The translations under genes were made by a program, and so were the position numbers. Shown here one piece after another: positions 17,334-27,600 of a stretch of 64,000 nucleotides of DNA. Under the pieces are notes generated by a model. The model saw only the letters and a program-made list of their open reading frames with translations. It did not search any database and was not told where the DNA came from. The number at the start of each line of letters is the position of its first letter. Position 1 is the first letter of the stretch. The stretch is from Oleidesulfovibrio sp964593925 (lineage in GTDB: Bacteria; Desulfobacterota; Desulfovibrionia; Desulfovibrionales; Desulfovibrionaceae): contig CAZQKM010000005.1 in assembly GCA_964593925.1 (NCBI GenBank), positions 38,733 to 102,732 of the forward strand, written 5' to 3'.

Positions 17334-19043
17334 TTAGAATGCGTTGGGGAAGAAGCCGAAGGCAAGCACAGAGGCCACGGTACCTACCACTAGGCCATAG
17401 AGCAGGAAGGGCCAGATAGTCCGTTTGAGGATAGTGCCTTCCATACCGGACAGACCAACAACAGCGCAGGCAGCCACGATATTATGAATGCAGACCATAT
17501 TTCCCATGCCGCCGCCCACAACCTGGGCTGCTACAATGATTTGCCGCGGCAGGCTGAGCTGTTGGGCCACGCCCCATTGGAATTCGGCAAAGAGTAAGTC
17601 TGACACGGTGTTGGAGCCAGTGATAAAGGCTCCAAGACCCCCCACGAACGAGGCGAACATGGGCCATGCACTGCCGGTAATGGCAGCAACGGTTTTGGCC
17701 AGTGCCAAGGGCATGGAGGGATAATTTACAGGATTCAGCGCTGCATCAATAACCCCGGAACCACGGAAAATGGACACCAAGGCCACTGCAAACAGCAGGG
17801 CAATGGTGGGGTTTTTCATTTTTGCAATGGATTCTGTCCATGCTCGTTTGGCTGTATCTCCTTTCATACCGTGTATAAATATGGTCAAAAGAGCTACAAG
17901 CACAAAGGGGATGGTGCCGGGCAGGTAGAGGTACTGGATGCTGGCATTGACCTGCTTAAAGCCCAGGATATTGGTAAAGTCAATTTTCTGTCCTGCCAAC
18001 AGGCCTTTGAGCCCCAATTCGGGGATACGGGTTACAACAAGAATGGCACCAATGAGGATATACGGTAACCACGCCTTGAACTGGCTCATGTGGGCTTTAA
18101 ATTCGGTGTGCTGATTGCCTTTGATCTCACCGGTCCACTGGGGGTCCCACTGTGCAGGGTCACCGAAATCCCAGACATTTTTGGGCATGCAAAAACCCTT
18201 TTTGGCACCGGCCACAATAATGCCAAGGCCCACAAGGCCACCGATGAGTGAAGGGAACTCAGGGCCGACAAACCATGCAAAAATCAGATACGGCACAGAA
18301 AAGGACATTGCTGCAAAAAGACAGAATTTCCATGCGCCAAAACCGTCAGACCAGCTGCGGTTCGGGCCAAAAAAGCGGGTGATGAAACCCAGCATGAAGA
18401 CGGGCAGTAAAAAGATCATGGGCAGGTGCATCAAGGTGGCCCATTGCCCGATGGTCAGGTTGAAGCTATCAAAGCTGGTAAAGCCCAGTGCCGCATTGGA
18501 GGCTACGGCGCTTTCCACCAATCCCTTGAGAGGAGAAAGCCCCAGGATAATGGGGGTGCCCACAGCGCCAAAGGAGACGGGAAACGAGTTGAATACAAGG
18601 CATAGCACTGCGGCAGCGAGGGGGGGGAAACCCAGCGAAAGCAGCAGGGGAGCGGCCAGGGCTGCGGGGGTGCCAAAGCCTGCCGCACCTTCTACAAAGG
18701 CTGCAAACATGTAGCCGATGATAATGGCCTGTATCCGTCGGTCACGGGTGATATTTTGCATGCCGTACTGGATGGTTTCCATGCCGCCCGAATATTGCAA
18801 TGTGTACAGGATAATGATGGCACCAAAAACAATTATAAGAATACCGATGGCAGTGACAAAACCTTGCAGGGTCAGGGCTGCCACATACGTTGCGGGCAAC
18901 TGCCAGGCAAAGATGGCGCTGGTAGCGCAGACCAGCCATGCCAGAGGCATGGCCTTGGTGGCGGGCCAACGTAATCCCACCATGAGGACAAGCGCCACAA
19001 AAATGGGTAGCAGGGCGACAAGTGCCAACATTTCCACGGACAT
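17334..19043 (-). CDS. lldP: L-lactate permease family transporter
   Basis: This 569-residue LctP/LldP-family permease imports lactate with protons. It is very hydrophobic, with well over ten predicted membrane helices. Family blocks include AFVEGAAGFGTPAALAAPLL, LVFNSFPVSFGAVGTPI and the C-terminal GSNTVSDLLFAEFQWGVA, followed by the MGNMVCIHNIVAACAVVGL pattern. The length is typical. It is second in the operon between por and glcD, separated from each by a hairpin, and supplies the substrate for the dehydrogenases downstream. Confidence 0.96.
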   Translation of the reverse strand: MSVEMLALVALLPIFVALVLMVGLRWPATKAMPLAWLVCATSAIFAWQLPATYVAALTLQGFVTAIGILIIVFGAIIILYTLQYSGGMETIQYGMQNITRDRRIQAIIIGYMFAAFVEGAAGFGTPAALAAPLLLSLGFPPLAAAVLCLVFNSFPVSFGAVGTPIILGLSPLKGLVESAVASNAALGFTSFDSFNLTIGQWATLMHLPMIFLLPVFMLGFITRFFGPNRSWSDGFGAWKFCLFAAMSFSVPYLIFAWFVGPEFPSLIGGLVGLGIIVAGAKKGFCMPKNVWDFGDPAQWDPQWTGEIKGNQHTEFKAHMSQFKAWLPYILIGAILVVTRIPELGLKGLLAGQKIDFTNILGFKQVNASIQYLYLPGTIPFVLVALLTIFIHGMKGDTAKRAWTESIAKMKNPTIALLFAVALVSIFRGSGVIDAALNPVNYPSMPLALAKTVAAITGSAWPMFASFVGGLGAFITGSNTVSDLLFAEFQWGVAQQLSLPRQIIVAAQVVGGGMGNMVCIHNIVAACAVVGLSGMEGTILKRTIWPFLLYGLVVGTVASVLAFGFFPNAF

Positions 19044-19086
19044 ACAGTGCTCCTATACAGTTATAGTGACTTGGGCGGTATAGTGT

Positions 19087-19150
19087 ATATACCGCAAGGA
19101 TTATGTCGGAGTGTCTCAGAGAAAAATGCCTCCGAGACACTCCGGTATAT
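19087..19150 (-). other. Nested hairpin between por and lldP
   Basis: GGAGTGTCTC (19108-19117) pairs perfectly with GAGACACTCC (19134-19143) across 16 bases, and flanking ATATACC and GGTATAT arms (19087-19093 and 19144-19150) can extend it. There is no T-run on the minus strand. It lies between the most upstream gene, por, and the rest of the operon, so it may set their relative expression. Confidence 0.6.
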
Positions 19151-19163
19151 ATGGGCCGGTGGG

Positions 19164-22100
19164 CTATTTCCCAGAACGGCCGTCGTCACATGCTTCGCCC
19201 GCAGTGCTGTTGTGCGCGTGTTCTGGGGTCGCGGTCATGTTACATGTGCTGCTGTTATCGTCTGCGGCAGGCACAGGGGTGCTTGCCTCGGCCTTAAAGC
19301 CGGGCAGAGCGGCCAGCGCTTTTAGATACTCATAGCGCTCCTTGCATTCAGCTTCTATTTGCATACGCAACCGCTTGGAGTCTTCAGGAGCCTGCTTTTC
19401 GAGCAAGGCATAGCGGTTTTCTCCAGAGAGGAAGGCCTGCAGCTCTCCATTGGGAGCTTTAGACTCGAAGATGAAGGGGTTTTGACCCTGAGCTGCCAGG
19501 TCGGGGTTAAAGCGGTACAGTGGCCAGTAGCCGGTTTCAACGGCCAGCTTGCCCTCTTCCATGGATTTACCCATGCCTTTGCGGATGCCTTGGTTGATGC
19601 AAGGGGCATAGGCGATGACTAGCGAGGGCCCCTTATATGCTTCAGCTTCTTGAAACGCCTTGAGTACCTGTTGTTTGTTGGCACCCATGGATACGCTGGC
19701 GACATATACATATCCATAGGTCATGGCCATACGACCGAGGTCTTTTTTAGAGGTTCTTTTGCCTGATGCGGCAAATTTGGCAATGGAGCCCAACGGCGTT
19801 CCCTTGGAGGATTGACCGCCCGTATTGGAGTAAACCTCTGTATCCATTACCAGAATATTGATGTCTTCACCGGAGGCAAGCACATGGTCCAGGCCACCAA
19901 AGCCGATATCATATGCCCAACCATCGCCGCCAAAGATCCAGACGGATTTTTTACCAAACATGTCGTGCATACTATAGATTTCGTCTACCAGCGGGTTGTC
20001 TCCCATATCGTCGATACAGGCCAGCACAGCTTCACCATGCTTGCTTGCAAGTTCAGCATCATTCCTATGCGCCAGCCATGCGCGTAGTTCGTCTTGCAGC
20101 TCTTGTGATGTGGCAGCCTCAAGCGCTTGTTCGCACAACTGCGCCAGTTTATCGCGGCGTTGGGTGTAGGCAAGGTTGATGCCGTAACCAAACTCTGCCG
20201 CGTCTTCAAACAACGAGTTACCCCATGCCGGGCCATGGCCGTTTTTGTTGACGGTATATGGTGTAGTGGGGGCAGAGGCTCCCCAGATTGAGGAACAGCC
20301 CGTGGCGTTGGCAATGACCATACGTTCGCCGAAAAGCTGAGTAAGCAGTTTGACGTAGGGTGTTTCACCACAGCCGGCGCATGCACCGGAGAACTCGATC
20401 AGGGGTTGCTGGAACTGCGAACCTTTTAGTGAGCTGCGTCCCATCAGGGAGTCTTTGAGGGGGATATGGGCCTCGGCAAATGCAAGGTTGGTCACCTGAT
20501 CGGCCATTTGCGTTTCTAGAGGCTTCATCACCAGAGCCTTGTTTTTGGCCGGGCAGACGTCTGAGCAGGAGCCACAACCCAGGCAATCCTGGGCATAGAT
20601 CTGGATGCGGTAGCGGAACCCCTGGAGTTCTTTACCCTTGGCTTCGACAGTGGCAAAGGTTGCCGGTGCACCGTCAAGCTCTTCGTCAGTGGCCAAAACA
20701 GGGCGAATGGCAGCGTGGGGGCAGACATACGAGCACTGGTTGCACTGGATGCAGTTTTCAGGCTGCCAGGAGGGAGCATTAATGGCAACGCCACGCTTTT
20801 CAAAAGCGGCAGTGCCCACGGGGAACAGGCCATCAGGCTCAAAGGCGGAAACAGGCAGTTTATCACCCTGCTGAGCCAGGATGGGGCGTACAATATCTTT
20901 GATGAATGCAGGTTCATCAGAACAGGAAGCGGAGCAACCTGTGTCGGTGGCTTGCGCCCATGACTGCGGGTATTGCACTTCCACAAGTGCGTCAGCAGAT
21001 TTTTCTACGGCGGCAATATTCATGTTGACGATTTTGTCGCCCTTTTTACCGTAGGTCTTTTTGATGGAGTCCTTGAGCAAGTCCATGGCCTGTTCAAAAG
21101 GCATCACATTGGCAAGCTTGAAGAACGCTGTCTGCATGACCATGTTGATGCGACCGCCCAGTCCTACTTCGCCGGCTATTTTTACGGCATCAATATTATA
21201 GAATTGCAGTTTGTTAGCGGCAATGGTGCGCTTCATGGCAGCGGGAAGCTGCGTTTCCATGTCTTCAAGTGTCCAGGAAGAGTTCAACACGAACACACCA
21301 CCCGGCTTGAGGCCTTCCAGCACGTCATATTGCCTGACGTACGCGGATTTGTGGCAGGCTACATAGTCGGCACGGTTGACAAGATAGGTTGACTGGATGG
21401 GCTCCTTGCCGAAACGCAGGTGTGACACGGTGAAACCACCGGATTTTTTGGAATCATACGCGAAGTAGCCTTGGGCAAACATATCGGTGTTATCACCGAT
21501 AATCTTGATTGCCTGTTTATTGGCTCCTACAGTGCCGTCTGCTCCAAGACCGAAGAATTTACATTGGACAGTACCCAGGGGAACTGTGTCAACAGGAGCG
21601 CCCACTTCAAGAGAAGTATGGCTCACATCGTCAATGATGCCCACTGTGAAGTGATTTTTGGGACCCGCCACCTGCATGTTGTCATAGATGGCAACAACAT
21701 CTGCCGGGGTGAACTCTTTGGAGCCGAGCCCATAGCGGCCGGCAAGCAGTGTGGGCGCATTGCCATGCTCAATGAATGCGGTACATACGTCCTGATACAG
21801 TGGTTCGCCCAGGGAACCAGGCTCTTTGGTGCGGTCAAGTACGGTGACGGTATGGGCACTTGCAGGCAGAGCGGACAGCAGATGTGCAGCTGAGAAGGGG
21901 CGGAACAAGCGTACCTTGATCAACCCTACGCGTTCTCCTCGTGCCGTGAGGCTGTTGATGACCTCTTCAATGGTTTCACAGGCGGACCCCATGGCGATGA
22001 TAACGCGTTCGGCCTCGGGGTGGCCCACATAGTCGAACAATTTGTAGGCACGACCAGTGATGCCTGCCACACTTTTCATGGCGGCCAGAACCTGGGTGGG

Positions 22101-22817
22101 AATTTGTTCGTAGAAAGGATTACAGGCTTCGCGGGCCTGGAAGTAAATATCGGGGTTTTGTGCAGTACCGCGGATATTCGGTTGCTCTGGGCTCATGGCA
22201 TTTTGTCGAAAGGCTTCGACCTTTTCCATATTTACCAGCTTTTTGATATCATCGTAGTCAATGACTTCGATTTTTTGCAACTCATGAGAGGTACGGAAGC
22301 CGTCAAAGAAGTGGCAAAAAGGAACGCTGGTTTCAATGGCAGCCAGGTGTGTCACCAAAGCCATGTCCATGGCCTCTTGCACAGAGTTGGATGCCAAAAA
22401 GGCAAACCCGGTCTGGCGACAGGCCATGACGTCTTGATGGTCTCCGAAAATGGAAAGCGCATGTGATGCCAGCGCACGGGCAGAAACGTGAAATACACCG
22501 GGCAGCAGTTCGCCGGCGATTTTGTACATGTTGGGGATCATAAGCAGCAGACCTTGGGACGCGGTGAACGTGGTGGTCAGCGCGCCCGCTGCAAGCGAGC
22601 CATGCGTGGCTCCGGCGGCTCCGGCTTCGGACTGCAACTGGCGGATGGCCACAGTCTGGCCGAAGATGTTTTTTTTGCCTGCGGTTGCCCAGTCGTCGGC
22701 AATTTCGCCCATGTTGGAAGAAGGGGTTATGGGGTAAATGGCGGCAGTATCGCTTAATGCATAGGCAATGTAAGCTGCCGCTGTGTTACCATCCATAGTT
22801 TTCATCTGCTTGGCCAT
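19164..22817 (-). CDS. por: Pyruvate:ferredoxin (flavodoxin) oxidoreductase, single chain
   Basis: This 1217-residue enzyme oxidises pyruvate with CoA to acetyl-CoA, CO2 and reduced ferredoxin. Visible domains are the N-terminal alpha domain (DGNTAAAYIAYALSDTAAIYPITPSS), the gamma domain with GADGTVGANKQAIKII, and two ferredoxin motifs, CIQCNQCSYVCP and CLGCGSCSDVCPA. The TPP domain has CAGCGETPYVKLL, GDGWAYDIGFGG and NTGGQSSKGTPLG. The product has an unusual C-terminal tail with cysteines at about 1192 and 1210, like the redox-regulatory tail of the D. africanus enzyme. It is the first gene of the operon, preceded by a ~140-base leader and a sigma-54 promoter. Confidence 0.98.
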   Translation of the reverse strand: MAKQMKTMDGNTAAAYIAYALSDTAAIYPITPSSNMGEIADDWATAGKKNIFGQTVAIRQLQSEAGAAGATHGSLAAGALTTTFTASQGLLLMIPNMYKIAGELLPGVFHVSARALASHALSIFGDHQDVMACRQTGFAFLASNSVQEAMDMALVTHLAAIETSVPFCHFFDGFRTSHELQKIEVIDYDDIKKLVNMEKVEAFRQNAMSPEQPNIRGTAQNPDIYFQAREACNPFYEQIPTQVLAAMKSVAGITGRAYKLFDYVGHPEAERVIIAMGSACETIEEVINSLTARGERVGLIKVRLFRPFSAAHLLSALPASAHTVTVLDRTKEPGSLGEPLYQDVCTAFIEHGNAPTLLAGRYGLGSKEFTPADVVAIYDNMQVAGPKNHFTVGIIDDVSHTSLEVGAPVDTVPLGTVQCKFFGLGADGTVGANKQAIKIIGDNTDMFAQGYFAYDSKKSGGFTVSHLRFGKEPIQSTYLVNRADYVACHKSAYVRQYDVLEGLKPGGVFVLNSSWTLEDMETQLPAAMKRTIAANKLQFYNIDAVKIAGEVGLGGRINMVMQTAFFKLANVMPFEQAMDLLKDSIKKTYGKKGDKIVNMNIAAVEKSADALVEVQYPQSWAQATDTGCSASCSDEPAFIKDIVRPILAQQGDKLPVSAFEPDGLFPVGTAAFEKRGVAINAPSWQPENCIQCNQCSYVCPHAAIRPVLATDEELDGAPATFATVEAKGKELQGFRYRIQIYAQDCLGCGSCSDVCPAKNKALVMKPLETQMADQVTNLAFAEAHIPLKDSLMGRSSLKGSQFQQPLIEFSGACAGCGETPYVKLLTQLFGERMVIANATGCSSIWGASAPTTPYTVNKNGHGPAWGNSLFEDAAEFGYGINLAYTQRRDKLAQLCEQALEAATSQELQDELRAWLAHRNDAELASKHGEAVLACIDDMGDNPLVDEIYSMHDMFGKKSVWIFGGDGWAYDIGFGGLDHVLASGEDINILVMDTEVYSNTGGQSSKGTPLGSIAKFAASGKRTSKKDLGRMAMTYGYVYVASVSMGANKQQVLKAFQEAEAYKGPSLVIAYAPCINQGIRKGMGKSMEEGKLAVETGYWPLYRFNPDLAAQGQNPFIFESKAPNGELQAFLSGENRYALLEKQAPEDSKRLRMQIEAECKERYEYLKALAALPGFKAEASTPVPAADDNSSTCNMTATPEHAHNSTAGEACDDGRSGK

Positions 22818-22955
22818 GGTGAGGATGCTCCTTAGCGGTATAAGGTGGTTATGTGACCGCCAGGCAGTATATGGCAGACGGGTATGACGGTCACAGGGCC
22901 GGGGGTGGGGCTTGTTATGTGTCCCCGCACTGGCCGGCTGTAGCTTTATAAATAA

Positions 22956-22970
22956 GCAAAAAATGTGCCA
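22956..22970 (-). promoter_or_regulatory. Sigma-54 promoter for the por-lldP-glcDF-pta-ackA operon
   Basis: On the minus strand the sequence reads TGGCAC-ATTTT-TTGC, a perfect match to the -24/-12 consensus TGGCAC-N5-TTGC with correct spacing. It lies 139 bases upstream of the por start codon, so transcription would start near 22945. The adjacent gene encodes a sigma-54-dependent response regulator, which makes it the obvious activator. Confidence 0.88.
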
Positions 22971-23053
22971 CAGGAAAAAACGCTATGGCTGTAAGTTATT
23001 ACAGGGGTTTACCTCCATTTATACGTGGGGCCGTGTACAAGGTTATCAAAAAA

Positions 23054-23195
23054 TGTCTGAAAAAACAGACTGTATTGCGCCAAGCCGCAGCAGCTACCTG
23101 TGGCAATTCAGGGTTCCGTGGACAGCATGAAAGGGCTGGCCGCGGGGGCCCTTGTCCGAAAAAACGGAAAGGCACCATGTCTTAAAAACAGGACA
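23054..23195. promoter_or_regulatory. Candidate activator sites (UAS) upstream of the sigma-54 promoter
   Basis: Two near-identical A6-centred inverted repeats share the pattern TGTCYGAAAAAACRGA: TGTCTG-A6-CAGAC at 23054-23070 and TGTCCG-A6-CGGA at 23153-23168. A degenerate third copy, TGTCTTAAAAACAGGACA, lies at 23178-23195. Relative to the predicted start site the centres fall near -118, -216 and -242, positions normal for sigma-54 enhancer sites. The likely binder is the Fis-type helix-turn-helix of the regulator encoded at 23251-24684. Confidence 0.7.
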
Positions 23196-23250
23196 GCCTG
23201 CGGCTGACGTGCCGTGTGTTTATGATGATACCGCAAAGTGGCAGCATAAA

Positions 23251-24684
23251 TCAAAGCACAATGTGGTGTTTTTTTAACAGGGCATAGAAGTGAGATCGCG
23301 ATAATCCCGATGTTTGCAAGATGGCGGGTACTTGCGCATTGTGGTGCGCAATAAGTGTCTTGATATAGTTACGTTCTGCCATGTGTTTAAAGGCTCGCAT
23401 GTCGGGTAGCATGTGCGGCGGTTCCAAAGCACCGCAGAGAGTGGTGAAGCCGGGCAGCACGTTTGCCTGCGGGTGTTCAGGCGGGCTTGCAGAGCCTTTG
23501 ACAAGTAGTGTTTTGGCAGCCTTAATTCGTAGTTCCTGTGGCAGGTGCATGGCATACAGCATGCTTTCAAGGCCGGATGTCACAAAGGCCCGCTCCAGCA
23601 CATTAAAGAGTTCTCGTATGTTACCCGGCCAGTCATGGTGTGCGAGCATAGTGAAAAAGTCTGAGCTGAAGCCCTTGTTAGGCACTTGATATTGGCCACA
23701 CAGCTTGTCAACATAGTACATGGCCAATGGCTTCAAATCGGTCAGGCGTAATCTGAGTGGAGGAAGCACCACATACATACTTTTGAGGCGAAACAGTAAA
23801 TCTTTGCGAAAGTGGCCCTGATCGACCATGGCCTCAAGGTTGCAATTTGTGGCAGAGATCAGGCGAAAGTTACTTTTTATCTCCTGTGTGCCTCCCACGG
23901 GGCGAAAGGTACGTTCTTGTAAAAAACGCAGGAACGAACGCTGTAGTGATAAGGGCATTTCACCCACTTCGTCCAAAAACAGGGTGCCCCCGTCTGCCAG
24001 TTTTGCCAGGCCGTCCTGGTCGTTTTGTGCGCCGGTGAAAGCTCCTTTTTTGTGGCCAAACAGCGTGGCCTCAATAAGTGTTTCCGTCAGTGCGGCACAA
24101 TCCACAACCACGAAAGGGCCGCTTGCACGGTTGCTGTTACGGTGGATGGTACGCGCAAACAGTTCCTTGCCTGTTCCGGTTTCGCCGGTAATGAGTACGT
24201 TGGTGTCCGTGGCTGCGGCGCCGGCAAGCAAGTTAAAAGAGGTGCGTATTTGTGGACTGTTACCCACCACACCATCCAGATTCAAGGCCACGGGTGAGGT
24301 GGCCTGCTTATTATGTTTTTCTTTACGGTATTGGAGCGCTCTGTTTAGTGTAAGAGTTGTCTGTCTGATCGGTGCAGGCTTGACCAGATAGTCCCACACA
24401 CCGCCCTGAATCGCCAGCTCTGCGCCGTCCGGGTCGCCATCGCCGGTCAGTATGATAACCTCCGGGCTGTGGTCACGTCCGCGAATGCGTGGTAGTGCTG
24501 CCAGCCCGTTGCCGTCGGGCAGGCGTACGTCTAAAAACACAACGTCAAAATTTTTTTGTTCGAGCAGACGTAACCCTTGCTCCAGTGTATGGCATGAGTC
24601 AGCTTCATACTGTAAGCGTAGGAGCAGGCTTTCAATGGTTTCGCAGACAGCAACGTCATCATCTATGATCAGTATCTTGGGCAT
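23251..24684 (-). CDS. Sigma-54-dependent response regulator of lactate oxidation genes
   Basis: This 477-residue NtrC-family regulator activates sigma-54 RNA polymerase. The receiver domain has ILIIDDDVAVCE and the likely phosphoacceptor Asp52 in VVFLDVRLPDGNG. The AAA+ domain has Walker A GETGTGKE near 167 and GAFTGA near 214, followed by DGGTLFLDEVGEMP. A Fis-type helix-turn-helix ends the protein (LSRSHFYALLKKHHI). It lies 15 bases after the hybrid kinase gene, so the pair is cotranscribed. The position next to the perfect sigma-54 promoter of por makes regulation of lactate catabolism the likely role. From memory, D. vulgaris has an equivalent regulator at this place. Confidence 0.93.
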   Translation of the reverse strand: MPKILIIDDDVAVCETIESLLLRLQYEADSCHTLEQGLRLLEQKNFDVVFLDVRLPDGNGLAALPRIRGRDHSPEVIILTGDGDPDGAELAIQGGVWDYLVKPAPIRQTTLTLNRALQYRKEKHNKQATSPVALNLDGVVGNSPQIRTSFNLLAGAAATDTNVLITGETGTGKELFARTIHRNSNRASGPFVVVDCAALTETLIEATLFGHKKGAFTGAQNDQDGLAKLADGGTLFLDEVGEMPLSLQRSFLRFLQERTFRPVGGTQEIKSNFRLISATNCNLEAMVDQGHFRKDLLFRLKSMYVVLPPLRLRLTDLKPLAMYYVDKLCGQYQVPNKGFSSDFFTMLAHHDWPGNIRELFNVLERAFVTSGLESMLYAMHLPQELRIKAAKTLLVKGSASPPEHPQANVLPGFTTLCGALEPPHMLPDMRAFKHMAERNYIKTLIAHHNAQVPAILQTSGLSRSHFYALLKKHHIVL

Positions 24685-24699
24685 GGGGGATTTTGCGAC

Positions 24700-27600
24700 C
24701 TAGCCAAGAACCGTGCGTATGGTTTCGGCAAGGGTACTGATGTTATAGGGTTTGGGTACTAGTGCCTTGATGTTGGAAAAGGCTTCGGCTTTTCCGGTGG
24801 CAACATCACGCCCCGACACTATGATGACAGGTATGGATGGAGCAAGATTACTTATTTCAGCGGCTAGTTCAAGGCCATTGGCTTCTGGCATGTCAAAATC
24901 GGTGATAACAAGGTCATATATGGCGGGGTGTTCACACAGTAATGTAAGGGCGTGCGCAGGGCTTTGGGTGGCACGAACTGTAAAGCCCAATCCTTCCAGC
25001 ATCCGGGGGACAGCATGCAGCTGGTCGTCATCGTCTTCAACAAAGAGAATGCGCTCACTACCGCCCTGTGGGGAGATTTCGCGGGCAGCGGGCAGCGTCT
25101 GGTTGTATACATCCGGCATGGGTAACCATATTCCAAAAGCCGTACGTTTGAAAGGCGTGGAGTCCACACGGATAGCGCCGCGATGGGCTGTAATGATGCC
25201 ATGTACCACGGCAAGGCCAAGGCCGGTGCCCTCGGTTTTGCCTTTGGTGGTAAAAAATGGATCAAATATTTTATCCATAATGGCAGGCGCAATACCTGGG
25301 CCATTGTCGCTGATGGTAATCTTAAAGTAGTTCCCCGGAGAGACTCCCATCTCTTGAGCAATCTCTTCAGGCAGAGCTGTCTGTTTCAGAGCGACTTCCA
25401 GTGTATCGCCCCCTTTACGCAGTGCTTGGAAGGCATTGGTGCATAGGTTCATGATGACTTGGTGCAACTGTGTTGGGTCGGCATGGACCAGCGAGGGGCG
25501 AGGAGGCATGGTAAGGCGGACCGAGCAGTTACGGGGTAACGAGGCTTTTATGAGTTCCACAGCGTCGCGTAACGCTTCGGTAATATCAGTGGTAGTGAAC
25601 CCTTCTACCGAGGGTTTGCTGAAAGCCAAGATTTTTTTGACCAGCTGACCGCCCCGTTGTGCGGCTTTAAGTGCACGCATCAGATCGTTGAATGTAGGGG
25701 TTGCAGCTTCTAGATCAGACAGTGCAAGCTCAATGGAGTTTATGATGGATGTCAGGATGTTATTGAAGTCATGAGAGATGCCTCCTGCCAAAGTGCCGAT
25801 GGCCTCCATTTTTTGTGATTGTAGCAGTTGCCGTTCAAGGTTGATTTTTTGCGTAACGTCTTCAGTTGTGCTCAGCAGTCCCACAACCTGCCCATGCTCG
25901 TCATGCAGGGGAATACTCGTGGTCTCCAGCCATACGTTTTTACCGCCTGCTGCAATAGTGGACCACTTGCAACGATACCGGGGCGTGCCTGTGCGGATGA
26001 CACCTTGGTCCTCTTCACGCAAGCGTACTATCTGTTCGGTGTCCGGGAGGATGTCTGTATCAGATAGTCCAATGACTTTTTCAGCCGTGCCGATACCAAA
26101 AAATTCAGCAAAAGATCTGTTGGCGCCAAGGTAACGCAACGAGGCGTCTTTCCAGCTGACCAGCTGGGGAATATTGTCCAGGACTAGTTGCAGCATATGC
26201 TGTGACTCGCTAAGCGCTTGCTCTGCGGCTTTGCGTTGGGTCACATCTTCTGCGTAGCCTTCGAGCATGGTAATGCCGCCAGAGGAGCTGCGGACCACGC
26301 GCAATGTGACATGTGCGTTCAGGGCATTGCCGTTGTGCCGCGTAAAGGTGTGTTCAAAGTCGATAACATCGCTGCCCTGTCTTGCATGACGCATGAGCAA
26401 ATCTACGAGATACTGTGGGGGGGTGTGGGCTTTGGTGCTACCCAGCCCAGCCATATGGGCCAATGCGGGGTTAAGGTCCATAAATCCGCTTTCCGGCAGG
26501 ATACGAAAGATGCCGAGGGGGGAGTTTTCAAATATTGACCGATACTTTGCTTCTGCCGCACGTACGCTGTCTTCCGCCTTGCGCCGTGCGGTGTAGTCAA
26601 AGATTACGCCTACCAGTCCCACCACCTCTCCTCGGGCGTTGTTATGGGTGGCTTTATGCAGGATGATGTTACGTGGGGTGCCGTCCGGGCCGCTGATGGT
26701 AGTATCGCGGATGTCCATACCGGAGGTACGTAGCAACGCGCTGTCTGCTGGGCCTGTAATGGCTTGTATCATGGGACTTTGAGGAGTGTCTGCAAGTCGG
26801 GCAAGACAGTTGCGGTCAATGGCAAAAAATTTTTCAAATGCGCTATTACATTGCAGAACGGTACCTTTTTTGTCCCGTACGAACACAGGCAGGGGGATGG
26901 TATCCATGAGTAGATGCAAAAATGAGAGCTGATCTTTGATTTTTTGTTCAACGCGACGCTTTTCAAGGATATTCATGACCAGGGCAACGGCAATGGCCGC
27001 AAGTAACAGCATGCAGATGATGATTGTCCAGAATACCTGTTTGTTGAGTTCATAGAAGCGCCTGGGTTCGTTGATAGAACGGGATTGGGGGGGCAATTGG
27101 GCTTGGGTGATGTTCAGACGGTGCAGCTCGTTGTAGTCAAACAGATATTCCTGATCGACCTTGGCAGCGTCAGAGACTACGGGAATATCATCAATCGGCG
27201 TGCCCTGAAGAACCTGCAAGGCCATGTGCGCTGCCCTTTCGCCATGGCGGATGCCGGAGAGCAGTTTGCCGCCCACAATACCGTGCCCCAGCAGGAATTC
27301 CCAGTTGGAGTACAGCGGGGCATCAGAGTGTGCACGTATTTGCTCCAACAGCTCATGGGCTGAGTAAAATTGCCCGTCAATATCCCGATGCATGGGGATA
27401 AAATAAAAAAAGGTTTCCGGTCCCTGCAGGCGTACTTGAGAGAGCATATCATCAAGAGTGTAGTTGTCCCAAAACTCCACTGCAAGGCTACCTGGCATTT
27501 TGGACAATGCTTTTGTGATCTGGCTACGTATGGCGACACCTGTGGCAGAAGTATCACCGATAACGACCATGCGTTGTATCCGGGGGTGCAGGCGCATGGC

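Larger units (their letters stand above)
22818..23250. other. Regulatory gap between por and its regulator gene
   Basis: These 433 bases carry no gene. From the por side they hold a leader of about 130 bases, the sigma-54 promoter at 22956-22970 and the repeated A6-centred operators up to 23195. The remaining 55 bases reach the stop codon of the response-regulator gene, which is transcribed in the same direction. No obvious T-run terminator was found for the regulator gene. Confidence 0.8.
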
